Source: an uncultured Oscillospiraceae bacterium
GTDB lineage: Bacteria > Bacillota > Clostridia > Oscillospirales > Oscillospiraceae
DNA length: 64,000 nt
Assembly: GCA_910584835.1 (NCBI GenBank)
Contig: CAJUEG010000004.1
Coordinates: 11,013-75,012 of the forward strand
Reading direction: 5' to 3'
The notes beneath the pieces are model-generated. The model was given only the letters and a program-made list of their open reading frames with translations, made no database searches and was not told where the DNA came from. How positions within the stretch are numbered: position 1 is the first letter of the stretch; each line of letters opens with the position of its first letter. Position numbers and translations under genes: made by a program. Below are positions 1 through 7,985 of this stretch, in pieces.

Positions 1-341
1 GGAGCTATCGGTTTATGCAGCACCAAAATCGACCTGACCGCAAAAACGGCGCCCAGCGCCAGCGTGGCCCCTCCGCTGAATGCGGCGCTTGTTTTTGCAG
101 ACGGCCTGTAATTTTGCGCCCACAGCCCGTTTTTCAGGCAGGAAACCGCAATGCAGCCGCCGGCGATCAGCAGCACCGCCATCTCTCCGGCGATCTCCCG
201 AAAGCTGGTGCCTATCAGCGCCTGAATCACCACCGCGGCGCACAGCGCCCAAAACGCGATCCAAAAGCTGTATCCCTCCAGCTTCAGCAGCTGCAGTTTT
301 TGCATTTCATCCATCTTATAGCTTTCCTTTTTATCGTTCAT
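1..341 (-). CDS. Small membrane protein, partial (C-terminus off window)
   Basis: Reading the minus strand from an ATG at 341 gives an uninterrupted frame to the window edge. A charged N-terminus (MNDKKESYKMDEMQ) is followed by three hydrophobic stretches at about residues 24-43, 52-68 and 86-104, so this is an inner-membrane protein. Its start overlaps the end of the upstream Xre regulator by 11 bases, so the two are probably translationally coupled. Pairs of a short Xre regulator and a small multi-pass membrane protein are common in Firmicutes; the membrane partner usually belongs to a domain family of unknown function. No function can be assigned from sequence. Confidence 0.7.
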   Translation of the reverse strand, partial: MNDKKESYKMDEMQKLQLLKLEGYSFWIAFWALCAAVVIQALIGTSFREIAGEMAVLLIAGGCIAVSCLKNGLWAQNYRPSAKTSAAFSGGATLALGAVFAVRSILVLHKPIA

Positions 342-543
342 CGTTATTCTCCTCTCCAAACAGCTCGTCTAAAGTTTTCCCCAGCACCCTGCAGATTGTG
401 CGGCAAAGTTTGATGGTGGGATTATAATTCCCCTGCTCAATGGCGTTCATGGTCTGCCGCGACACGCCTACCGCCTCTGCCAGCGCCTTTTGCGTCATGT
501 CCAGCTCCGCCCTGGCGGCTTTGATTTTGACGTTTCGGGACAT
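331..543 (-). CDS. Xre-family helix-turn-helix transcriptional regulator
   Basis: A 70-aa protein made almost wholly of one HTH_3 domain. The recognition region reads ALAEAVGVSRQTMNAIEQG at about residues 19-37, followed by the usual YNPTIKLC turn. Length and sequence match the short Xre regulators that accompany small membrane proteins. I take the ATG at 543 because a GGTGGAGGTGG ribosome site lies just upstream; the ATG at 591 falls inside the promoter. It probably controls its own promoter and the membrane gene that overlaps its 3' end. It acts as a cytoplasmic DNA-binding protein. Confidence 0.9.
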   Translation of the reverse strand: MSRNVKIKAARAELDMTQKALAEAVGVSRQTMNAIEQGNYNPTIKLCRTICRVLGKTLDELFGEENNDER

Positions 544-562
544 CTGCACCACCTCCACCTTT

Positions 563-591
563 AAGTTATCATATATTTTAATTTTTGTCAA
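563..591 (-). promoter_or_regulatory. Promoter of the Xre/membrane-protein pair
   Basis: On the minus strand, a perfect -35 (TTGACA, 586-591) is separated by 17 bases from a -10-like TAACTT (563-568). It sits 20 bases upstream of the Xre start in an AT-rich stretch. Confidence 0.7.
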
Positions 592-686
592 GTATATATT
601 ACATTCAGGTGGAAGAAATGTGGAGCCCGAGCCGCCCAGGGCGGCGCCGGCCTCCGCATTGCCTTATCCCAGCCTATTGTCCTCCC

Positions 687-1604
687 TCAGAAAATGCTCA
701 GGAACAGCTCCTGGCTCAGCCGCTCCAGCAGCCGGATGCCCGCCACGCTGTTCCCCTTGCGGTCCAGAGCGGGCCCGAAGATTCCGATGCCCATCCGGGT
801 GGGGACCACGGCCATGATGCCGCCCCCCACGCCGCTCTTGGCCGGCACGCCCACCCGCAGGGCGAACTCCCCCGACCCGTCGTACATCCCGCAGGTCATC
901 AGCACCGCGTTGACATACCGGGACATGGCGGCGGGGAAAACGCGCTCGTTGGATGCGGGCAGCCGCCCGCGGTTGGACAGCACCGCCCCGATGTGGGCCA
1001 GCGCCCGGCAGTCCGCCTGGATGGAACAGGCCCGGAAGTAGCAGTCCAGCACCTCCTCCACGTCGTCCTCCAGCAGCCCGTGGGACTTGAGCAGATAGGC
1101 CAGCGCACGGTTTTTGCTGCCGTGGCTCTTTTCCGACTGGTATACCGCCTCGTCCACGCCGATCTCCCCATCCCCGGCCAGCCGCCGGGTCAGCTCCAGC
1201 AGCCGCTGGAACCGTTCCTCGTAGCTGCGCCCGCGGATCAGGCTGCACATGACGATGGCCCCCATGTTCACCATGGGATTGATATTCCCGCTGTCCAGCG
1301 CCTGATCCCCCGCGTTGATGGCGTCAAAGGGCTTGCCTGTGGCCTCCACCCCCACCCGGCGGGTCACAAACTCCGCCCCGTTGTCCAGCAGGGCCTGGAG
1401 CAGCAAAATGGGCTTGACCACGCTCTGGATGGTGAACGGCCTGCGGCAGTCCCCCGCCCAGGCGTGCTTCCCCTCGCTGCCGATCACATAAATCCCCAAT
1501 GCGTCCGGGTCCCCTTTGGCCAGCTCCGGGATGTAGTCCGCCACCCGTCCCCGGCTGGTAAAGGGCCGGCACTCCTCCAGCAGCCGCTCCAGCAGTTCCT
1601 CCAT
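687..1604 (-). CDS. glsA: Glutaminase A
   Basis: A 305-aa protein of the usual bacterial glutaminase length. It hydrolyses L-glutamine to glutamate and ammonia in the cytoplasm. The fold is related to serine beta-lactamases, and the catalytic SxxK is visible as SVVK at residues 61-64. Other family signatures are NPMVNMGAI near 109-117, SEKSHGSKNRALAYLL in the middle, and the glycine-rich GVPAKSGVGGGIMAVVP near the C-terminus. It is a single-gene unit, divergent from the GntR gene; a TATAAT box lies at 1659-1664 on the minus strand. It may serve in acid resistance or nitrogen supply, but the context gives no further hint. Confidence 0.96.
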   Translation of the reverse strand: MEELLERLLEECRPFTSRGRVADYIPELAKGDPDALGIYVIGSEGKHAWAGDCRRPFTIQSVVKPILLLQALLDNGAEFVTRRVGVEATGKPFDAINAGDQALDSGNINPMVNMGAIVMCSLIRGRSYEERFQRLLELTRRLAGDGEIGVDEAVYQSEKSHGSKNRALAYLLKSHGLLEDDVEEVLDCYFRACSIQADCRALAHIGAVLSNRGRLPASNERVFPAAMSRYVNAVLMTCGMYDGSGEFALRVGVPAKSGVGGGIMAVVPTRMGIGIFGPALDRKGNSVAGIRLLERLSQELFLSIF

Positions 1605-1658
1605 GTCCTCTCCCCCGCTTCACTCCGGCGCAAACCCCGCCGGGTCCAATTTGAGCCA

Positions 1659-1687
1659 ATTATACCATTGTGCCGGGCAGAAATCCA
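1659..1687 (-). promoter_or_regulatory. Putative glsA promoter
   Basis: The minus strand has TATAAT at 1659-1664, with a weak -35 (TGGATT, 1682-1687) 17 bases upstream. Only the -10 is convincing. Confidence 0.45.
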
Positions 1688-1710
1688 GGCTCAACGCCCT
1701 GGTTTTTTTT
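1685..1710 (+). terminator. Hairpin with T-tract in the glsA/GntR divergent region
   Basis: A 5-bp stem (CCAGG at 1685-1689, CCTGG at 1698-1702) is followed by eight T residues on the plus strand. No plus-strand gene ends here, so it could block antisense transcription toward the GntR promoter, or be chance. Confidence 0.35.
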
Positions 1711-1756
1711 ACAAGTAAAATTTTTCTCTTCTTTTCTGCCGAAAAAGGAAAACTGA

Positions 1757-1785
1757 TTGTAATTTGCTCAAGAAGGCATTATAAT
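1757..1785 (+). promoter_or_regulatory. Promoter of the GntR regulator gene
   Basis: TTGTAA (1757-1762), a 17-base spacer and TATAAT (1780-1785), about 70 bases before the regulator's start codon. Confidence 0.75.
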
Positions 1786-1853
1786 AGTAGAGAAAACAGC
1801 TTCGCCGGCAAGGAGTTCTCTCCTGCGGGCCATACTGGAAAGGGGTTGTCCGT

Positions 1854-2552
1854 TTGTTTACTGAGGTGAGGCAGACCAATAAGCCGCTGCCGGTTCTGGT
1901 TGCGGATGAGATCACCAAGCTGGTGGTGGACGGCGTGTTCAAGCCCGGTGACCGGCTGCCCAGCGAGTACGAGCTGGCCCAGCGCCTGGGCGTGGGGCGC
2001 AGCACCGTGCGGGAGGCCACGAAGCTGCTGGTAAGCCAAAACATCCTGGAAATCCACCGGGGCAACGGCACCTTTGTGTGCCAGCAGACCGGGGTGGCGG
2101 AGGACCCTCTGGGGCTGAAATTCATCCAGGACAAGAAAAAGCTGGGCCTGGACCTGTGTGAGATTCGCTTTATGATCGAGCCCCAGATCGCCATGCTGGC
2201 CGCGCGCAACGCCACTCCGGAGGAGATTGACCGCATTCAGGCCCTGTGCGACCAGGTGCGGGACATGATCTACGCGGGGGAAAATTACGGCGAGAAGGAC
2301 CGGGAGCTGCACACCCTGATCGCCTCGTGCACCCGCAACAGCGTCATCCCCAACCTGATCCCTATTTTGAACGAGGCCATCCCGCTCTTTATCGACATCA
2401 CCCGCCAGTCCATGAAAATGGAGACCATCCAGACCCACCAGGCGGTGGTGGACGCCATCCGCGCCCGGGACGGCCAGGCCGCCTACAACGCCATGTGGCA
2501 GCATCTGGAAGACAATAAACGCAGCATTGAGGCCATCCCGGACCAGCCCTAG
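1854..2552 (+). CDS. GntR-family transcriptional regulator, FadR (FCD) subfamily
   Basis: A 232-aa protein. An N-terminal winged helix (KPGDRLPSEYELAQRLGVGR region, about residues 26-45, then STVREATKLL) is followed by an all-helical FCD effector domain (about 85-225). FCD regulators usually bind sugar acids or other small carboxylates and repress adjacent catabolic genes. The start is a TTG preceded by AAGGGG at good spacing; no better ATG exists. It stands immediately upstream of, and co-directional with, the sugar-acid operon, so it is very likely its regulator. Candidate operators are the palindromes over the dehydratase promoter at 2661-2698. Confidence 0.93.
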   Translation: MFTEVRQTNKPLPVLVADEITKLVVDGVFKPGDRLPSEYELAQRLGVGRSTVREATKLLVSQNILEIHRGNGTFVCQQTGVAEDPLGLKFIQDKKKLGLDLCEIRFMIEPQIAMLAARNATPEEIDRIQALCDQVRDMIYAGENYGEKDRELHTLIASCTRNSVIPNLIPILNEAIPLFIDITRQSMKMETIQTHQAVVDAIRARDGQAAYNAMWQHLEDNKRSIEAIPDQP

Positions 2553-2646
2553 GGCACGGGATGGTCTTTCCTATTCCGTCTATTTTACATTATCCACAAA
2601 AATTTGACTTTTATTTTGTAACTATATCAAAAAATGATTGGGAGGG

Positions 2647-2675
2647 TTGACTTTTATTGTATGAGTTGCTATACT
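2647..2675 (+). promoter_or_regulatory. Promoter of the sugar-acid operon
   Basis: TTGACT (2647-2652), exactly 17 bases, then TATACT (2670-2675): a near-consensus sigma-A promoter. The 12-base string TTGACTTTTATT occurs both here (2647-2658) and at 2604-2615. Confidence 0.8.
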
Positions 2676-2698
2676 CATTTCAGACATAAGATGTCTGA
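2661..2698. promoter_or_regulatory. Two operator-like palindromes over the sugar-acid promoter
   Basis: The first is ATGAGT (2661-2666) with its complement ACTCAT (2673-2678), spanning the -10. The second is TCAGACAT (2680-2687), three bases, then ATGTCTGA (2691-2698), covering the expected transcription start. Perfect arms at these positions fit repressor binding by the adjacent GntR protein; this is inferred from position and symmetry only. Confidence 0.6.
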
Positions 2699-2732
2699 TG
2701 TGATATGTCAGATAATGCGGAGGAGATTGCAT

Positions 2733-4451
2733 ATGTATCGAAGTGAAGCTGTGCGGGCGCAGGCGCCGGAGATGGACCCGCTGCGTTTGGGCATGGGCTG
2801 GCGGCTGGAGGATCTGGAAAAGCCCCAGGTCCTGGTGGAGAGCACCTTCGGCGACAGCCACCCCGGCAGCGCCCATCTTCTGGAGCTGGTGGAGCTGGCC
2901 CGCCGGGGCGCGGACGAGGCCGGGGCCAAGGCCGCGCGGTATTTCGTCACCGACATCTGCGACGGCCAGGCCCAGGGCCACGACGGCATCAACTACTCCC
3001 TGGCCAGCCGGGACATGATCGCCGGCATGGTGGAGCTGCACAACAACGCCACCCCCTTTGACGCCGGCGTGTTCATCGCCAGCTGCGACAAGGGCCTGCC
3101 GGGGATGCTCATGGGGATCGGCCGCACCAACCTGGGGGCGGTGGTGGTCACCGGGGGCGTGATGGAGGCGGGCCCCGGCCTGCTCACCCTGGAGCAGATC
3201 GGGGCGTACAGCGCCCAGTGCCAGCGGGGGGAGATCAGCCAGGATCAGTTCACCTACTACAAGCACAACGCCTGCCCCTCCTGCGGGGCGTGCAGCTTCA
3301 TGGGGACGGCGGGCACCATGCAGGTGATGAGCGAAGCGCTGGGGCTGGCCCTTCCGGGCAGCGCCCTGCTGCCCGCCACCTGCCAGGAGCTGCGGGACAT
3401 GGCCTACCGGGCCGGGCGCCAGGCGGCGGAGCTGGCCCGGGCCGGGGTCACCGCCCGGGATATCGTCACCAAGCAGAGCTTTGAAAACGCCATTATAGTC
3501 CACGCCGCCATCTCCGGCTCCACCAACGCCATTCTGCACCTGCCCGCCATCGCCCACGAGTTCGGCGTGAGGCTGGACGCGGACGACTTTGAGCGCATTC
3601 ACAAAAACGCCCGCTACATCCTGGACGTGCGCCCGGCGGGGCGGTGGCCGTCGGAATATGTGTACTACGCGGGGGGCGTCCCCGCCATCATGGAGGAGCT
3701 GCGGGGCATCCTCCACCTGGACGCCATGACCGTCACCGGCAAAACCCTGGGCGAAAACCTTAATGAACTGCGCACAAGTGGGTATTATGACAAGTGCGCC
3801 GCCCTGCTGGAAAAGACCGGGCTGTCCAAGCGGGACATCATCCGTCCCTACGACGACCCCATCGGCAGCCAGGGCACCATCGCCATTCTGCGGGGCAACC
3901 TGGCCCCGGAGGGGGCGGTGGTCAAGCACTCGGCGGTGCCGGAGGAGATGCACCGGGCCGTTTTGCGGGCCAGGCCCTTTGACTGCGAGGAGGACGCCAT
4001 CGCGGCGGTGCTGGCCCGGAAAATCCAGCCCGGGGACGCGGTGTTCATCCGCTATGAGGGCCCCAAGGGCAGCGGCATGCCCGAGATGTTCTACACCACC
4101 GAGGCCATCTCCTCCGACGAGGAGCTGGGCCGGAGCATCGCCCTCATCACCGACGGCCGGTTCTCCGGCGCCTCCAAGGGCCCTGTCATCGGCCACGTCT
4201 CCCCCGAGGCGGCGGAGGGCGGCCCCATCGCCCTGGTGGAGGAGGACGACCTGATCGAAATCGACATACCCGCCCGGGTGCTCGCCATCGTAGGGACCGG
4301 GGGCGTGCGGCGCACGCCGGAGGAGATCGAGTCCATTCTGCTCCAGCGGCGGACGGCCTGGATTCCCAAGCCCCGGCGGTATCCCTCCGGCGTGCTGAAG
4401 ATCTACGCCCAGCACGCGGTGGGGCCCATGAAGGGCGGCTATATGGAATGA
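2733..4451 (+). CDS. IlvD/Edd-family sugar-acid dehydratase
   Basis: A 572-aa iron-sulfur dehydratase expected to remove water from an aldonic acid, giving a 2-keto-3-deoxy acid. I chose the ATG at 2733 because GGAGGAG precedes it; the longer frame to 2634 would run through the promoter. Visible features are DICDGQAQGHDG (75-86), CDKG (C118) and CPSCGAC (C181, C184, C187). The position that carries the first cluster cysteine in classic dihydroxy-acid dehydratases (TPCN) reads HPGS here. With a GntP permease, a dehydrogenase and two isomerase-like barrels next door, a sugar acid is far more likely than the branched-chain amino-acid substrate. Exact substrate unknown. Confidence 0.9.
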   Translation: MYRSEAVRAQAPEMDPLRLGMGWRLEDLEKPQVLVESTFGDSHPGSAHLLELVELARRGADEAGAKAARYFVTDICDGQAQGHDGINYSLASRDMIAGMVELHNNATPFDAGVFIASCDKGLPGMLMGIGRTNLGAVVVTGGVMEAGPGLLTLEQIGAYSAQCQRGEISQDQFTYYKHNACPSCGACSFMGTAGTMQVMSEALGLALPGSALLPATCQELRDMAYRAGRQAAELARAGVTARDIVTKQSFENAIIVHAAISGSTNAILHLPAIAHEFGVRLDADDFERIHKNARYILDVRPAGRWPSEYVYYAGGVPAIMEELRGILHLDAMTVTGKTLGENLNELRTSGYYDKCAALLEKTGLSKRDIIRPYDDPIGSQGTIAILRGNLAPEGAVVKHSAVPEEMHRAVLRARPFDCEEDAIAAVLARKIQPGDAVFIRYEGPKGSGMPEMFYTTEAISSDEELGRSIALITDGRFSGASKGPVIGHVSPEAAEGGPIALVEEDDLIEIDIPARVLAIVGTGGVRRTPEEIESILLQRRTAWIPKPRRYPSGVLKIYAQHAVGPMKGGYME

Positions 4452-4464
4452 GGAGGGCTGAACC

Positions 4465-5547
4465 ATGAAAAAATTGAGAACAGGCATCATCGGCTGCGGC
4501 AAGGTGGGCAGCTTCCATGCCCAGGCGTATGCCCAGCTGCCCGGCAGCCAGTTCACCGCCGTTTGCGACGCAAACCGGGACCGGGCGGAGGCCTTTGCCG
4601 CCCAGTGGGGCGTGCGGGCCTACACCGATGTGGAGCAGATGTGCCGGGAGGCGCAGCTGGACGTGGTGAGCGTATGCACCCCCCACCCCCTCCACGCCAA
4701 CCCCGCGGTGGCCGCCGCCAGCTGCGGCTGCCACGTGCTGGTGGAAAAGCCGCTGGCCTCCACCCTGGCCGACTGCGACGCCATCATCGAGGCGGGCGAG
4801 CGCAGCCATGTCACCATCGGCACCATGGTGCAGCGCCGGTTCTACCGTCCCTGCATGCGCATCCGCCAGGCCATTGACGACGGGAAGCTGGGCAGACCCG
4901 TGCTGGGCATGGTGACCATGCTGGGCTGGCGGGACGAGGACTACTACCGCAGCGACCCCTGGCGGGGCAGCTGGGAGGGCGAGGGCGGCGGCGTGCTGGT
5001 CAACCAGGCTCCCCACCAGCTGGACCTGCTGCTGTGGTATATGGGCGAGGTGGACGAGGTCTACGGCGTGTGGAAGAACCTGAACCACCCCTATATCGAG
5101 GTGGAGGACACCGCCGCGGCGGTGGTCAAGTTCAAAAACGGCGGCGTGGGCAGCATCGTGGTCAGCAACAGCCAGAACCCCGCGCTGTACGGCAAGGTCC
5201 ACATATTCGGGGACAACGGCGCGGCGGCCGGGGTGCAGACGGACGGGGGCGCCATGTTCATCGCGGGCATGTCCTCCATCACCGAGCCCCCGGTGAACGA
5301 CCTGTGGACGGTGCCCGGCGAAGAGCAGCTTCTCCCCCGCTGGCAGGAGGAGGACCGGGCGTTTTTCAACAGCGTGGACTCCATGCACCACTACCATACC
5401 CAGCAGATTCAGGACTTCCTGGACGCGGTGGCCCAGGGCCGCAGGCCCCTGGTGGACGCGGCGGAGGGCCGGCGGACGGTGGAGCTGTTCACCGCCATCT
5501 ACCGCAGCACAAGGGACGGCGTTCCCGTCAAATTCCCGCTGAAGTGA
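4465..5547 (+). CDS. Gfo/Idh/MocA-family oxidoreductase
   Basis: A 360-aa NAD(P)-dependent dehydrogenase. An N-terminal Rossmann fold opens with GIIGCGKVGSFHA (residues 7-19, GxGxxG). The family EKP motif stands at 94-96, and the C-terminal alpha/beta domain includes VNQAPHQLDLLLWYMG. Members oxidise or epimerise sugars, inositols and their acids. The gene begins 13 bases after the dehydratase with AGGAGG upstream, so it is in the same operon. It may produce or interconvert the acid on which the dehydratase acts. The substrate cannot be read from sequence. Confidence 0.92.
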   Translation: MKKLRTGIIGCGKVGSFHAQAYAQLPGSQFTAVCDANRDRAEAFAAQWGVRAYTDVEQMCREAQLDVVSVCTPHPLHANPAVAAASCGCHVLVEKPLASTLADCDAIIEAGERSHVTIGTMVQRRFYRPCMRIRQAIDDGKLGRPVLGMVTMLGWRDEDYYRSDPWRGSWEGEGGGVLVNQAPHQLDLLLWYMGEVDEVYGVWKNLNHPYIEVEDTAAAVVKFKNGGVGSIVVSNSQNPALYGKVHIFGDNGAAAGVQTDGGAMFIAGMSSITEPPVNDLWTVPGEEQLLPRWQEEDRAFFNSVDSMHHYHTQQIQDFLDAVAQGRRPLVDAAEGRRTVELFTAIYRSTRDGVPVKFPLK

Positions 5548-5559
5548 GGAGGGGCCCAC

Positions 5560-6435
5560 ATGCTGATCTCCTATAACGAGGCCTGCGCCCGGGACTGCTC
5601 CACCCTGGAACAGGACCTGGAGCTGTGCGAGCGGGCGGGGTTTGACTGCATCGAGCTGCGGCTGGACATGCTGCGGGACTACCTCACCCGCCACACGGTG
5701 GACGAGCTGGCCGGCTTCTTTCGGCACAGCCGCCTGCGCCCCCACGCCTTCAACGCCCTCTACCTCTACCCGGAATTTCTGTCCCCGGAGGACGACCCGG
5801 AGCGCCAGGCGGCCCTGCTGGACGAGTTCAACCTGAGCTGCCGGGTGGGGCGGGCCATCGGCAGCGAGTATCTCATCGTTGTTCCGCCCCTCCAGCGGGA
5901 CCCGGCGGGCGGGCCCTACGTGGGCCGCTGGGAGGACACCTTCGCCGCCTGCGTGCGCATACTCACCCGCCTGTCCGACCTGGCCCGCCCCTACGCCATG
6001 AAGCTGTGCTTCGAGCTGGTGGGCTTTGAGCGCTCCAGTGTGCGCAGCGTGGCCCAGGCGGACGCCATCGTCCGGGCGGTGGACCGGCCCAACGTGGGCT
6101 TCGTGTTCGACTCATACAACATGTACCTCAACGGCGGCAGCAACGATTTCTCCGCCATCGGCGCCGTCCAGCCGGAAAAGATCTTCGCCGCCCACCTGAT
6201 GAGCGCTGACGACGTCCCCCCGGAGCAGCGGGGACAGGACAAGCGCCGGTTCTGCGGCGGGGGCGCGGTGGACACCGGCGCGTTCCTCCGGGCGCTCCGG
6301 GACACGGGCTACCGGGGCATCGCCTCGGTGGAGACCTTCCGCCCCGAGTACTGGGCCAGGCAGCCCGAGTGGGTCATCGCCGAGGCCTACCGGACCACCC
6401 GGGCGGAGCTGGAGCGCACCGGCTGCCTCTCATAG
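5560..6435 (+). CDS. Sugar phosphate isomerase/epimerase-like TIM barrel (first copy)
   Basis: A 291-aa protein of the AP-endonuclease-2 / xylose-isomerase-like superfamily, which contains sugar isomerases, epimerases and inosose dehydratases (IolE/IolI-like). Acidic metal-ligand positions are visible at the ends of predicted strands: CFELVG in the middle of the chain and SVETF near the C-terminus, with HLMSADD between them. It starts 12 bases after the dehydrogenase stop with AGGAGGGG as ribosome site, so it is co-transcribed. Together with the second barrel at 7986 it implies two isomerisation or epimerisation steps in the pathway. Confidence 0.88.
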   Translation: MLISYNEACARDCSTLEQDLELCERAGFDCIELRLDMLRDYLTRHTVDELAGFFRHSRLRPHAFNALYLYPEFLSPEDDPERQAALLDEFNLSCRVGRAIGSEYLIVVPPLQRDPAGGPYVGRWEDTFAACVRILTRLSDLARPYAMKLCFELVGFERSSVRSVAQADAIVRAVDRPNVGFVFDSYNMYLNGGSNDFSAIGAVQPEKIFAAHLMSADDVPPEQRGQDKRRFCGGGAVDTGAFLRALRDTGYRGIASVETFRPEYWARQPEWVIAEAYRTTRAELERTGCLS

Positions 6436-6523
6436 GATTTTAGGCGGCCTTGTCCGCTTAAAATAAAAAAGCGCCGCGCACTCTGTGCGGCACGGGAAAA
6501 ATCAAGAAAGAGGAGGAAACATT

Positions 6524-7921
6524 ATGGACGTAACGCGCTTACTCATCGCCTTGGTCGTCGGCATGGCCGTGCTCATTGTGCTGATTATGAAGACCAAGCT
6601 GCACCCGGCGCTGTCGCTGGTGATCTCCGCCGTGGTGGTGGGCATCGTGGGCGGCGTGGGGCTGACGGCCATCCCGGGCCTCATCACCTCCGGCTTCGGG
6701 AACACATTGGCGGGCATCGGCCTGGTCATCGCCTTCGGCTGCATGATGGGCCAGGTCATGGAGGAGACCAACGCCGCAAAGGTCATGGCCCACACCTTTA
6801 TCAAGGCCCTGCGGGGCAAAAATGAGGAAGTGGCCATGGGCATCACCGGCTTTCTGGTGTCCATCCCCATCTTCTGCGATTCCGCTCTGATCGTTCTGGC
6901 CCCGCTGGTCAAATCCATCTCCCAGGCCAAGAAGAAGTCCCTCACCGGCCTGGCGCTCATCATGGCCTGCTGCCTGAACATCACCCACACCTCCGTGCCG
7001 CCCACCCCCGGCCCCCTGGCCGTGGTGGCCCAGTTTGGCGACACCATCGACCTGGGCGCCTACATCCTGTTCGGCATCGCCATGGGCATCCCCCTGATGG
7101 TGGTCATCATCATCATGGGCCGCATCGTGGGCCGCAAATGGTATAAGATCGTGGACGAAAACGGCGAGATCATCGACGTCTCCCCCGAGCAGGCCAAGGA
7201 GTACGCGGTCCTGTCCTCCCAGCCCACCATCCCCGAGCTGGACCCCAACGAGACCTACCCCTCCGCCTTTATGGCCTTTGCTCCCATCCTGATCCCCGTG
7301 GTGCTCATTCTGCTCAGCACCGTCACCAGCATGGTCTACAAAGGGGAGGGCAACATCGTCACCCAGCTCATCGCCTTCTTCGGCAGCCCGGTCATCGCCA
7401 TCGCCATCGCGCTGCTGGTGGCCATCTACGGCCTGGCGGGCAATAAGTCCCGCCAGGAGGTTCTGGACTGCCTGGAGCGGGGCGTCAAGAGCTGCGGCAC
7501 CATCATCCTCATCACCGGCGCGGGCGGCGCCTTCGGCAACATCATCAAGTCCAGCGGCATCGGCGACGTCATCGCCCAGGGTCTGGCGGGCAGCAATCTC
7601 CCCGTGCTGCTCCTCCCCTTCCTGGTTGCCGCCATCCTGAAGCTGGTACTGGGCAGCGGCACTGTGGCCATGACCACCACCGCCACCATCTGCGCCCCCA
7701 TCCTGATGCAGATTCCCGGCGCCAATATGATGTTCTGCGCCTACGCCGCCTGTATCGGCGCGCAGGTGTTCTCCCTGCACAACGACAGCTTCTTCTGGGT
7801 GCTCACCCGCACCTTCAAGCTGGACAAGCTGGACGTGCAGATTCTCGGCTACGAGGCCATGCAGTTCGTCTGGTCCTGGGTGGGCTTTGGCATTCTCAGC
7901 ATCATCAACCTGATTTTCTAA
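6524..7921 (+). CDS. GntP-family gluconate/sugar-acid proton symporter
   Basis: A 465-aa polytopic membrane protein with about twelve hydrophobic segments, typical of the gluconate:H+ symporter family. Recognisable family stretches include TTATICAPILMQIPGAN and SLHNDSFFWVL toward the C-terminus. The start at 6524 follows a perfect AGGAGG; the upstream frame to 6485 is not needed. It imports the operon's carboxylate substrate across the cytoplasmic membrane. GntP relatives carry gluconate, tetronates and other short aldonates, so the exact ligand is open. Confidence 0.94.
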   Translation: MDVTRLLIALVVGMAVLIVLIMKTKLHPALSLVISAVVVGIVGGVGLTAIPGLITSGFGNTLAGIGLVIAFGCMMGQVMEETNAAKVMAHTFIKALRGKNEEVAMGITGFLVSIPIFCDSALIVLAPLVKSISQAKKKSLTGLALIMACCLNITHTSVPPTPGPLAVVAQFGDTIDLGAYILFGIAMGIPLMVVIIIMGRIVGRKWYKIVDENGEIIDVSPEQAKEYAVLSSQPTIPELDPNETYPSAFMAFAPILIPVVLILLSTVTSMVYKGEGNIVTQLIAFFGSPVIAIAIALLVAIYGLAGNKSRQEVLDCLERGVKSCGTIILITGAGGAFGNIIKSSGIGDVIAQGLAGSNLPVLLLPFLVAAILKLVLGSGTVAMTTTATICAPILMQIPGANMMFCAYAACIGAQVFSLHNDSFFWVLTRTFKLDKLDVQILGYEAMQFVWSWVGFGILSIINLIF

Positions 7922-7931
7922 TACCAAACTG

Positions 7932-7964
7932 GCGGGGGCCCGGAGGAACGCTCCGGGCTCCCGC
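7932..7964 (+). other. Intercistronic mRNA hairpin
   Basis: A 14-bp stem with one G-U pair and a 5-base loop lies between the permease stop and the next ribosome site. It has no T-tract, so RNA stabilisation or attenuation between the two genes is more likely than termination. Confidence 0.5.
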
Positions 7965-7985
7965 GCCATAGAAAGGAGCATGGAC

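Noticed and set aside
2604..2632. A second promoter ahead of the dehydratase, using the upstream TTGACT copy at 2604
   Set aside because: No -10 box at acceptable spacing; probably a duplicated sequence only.
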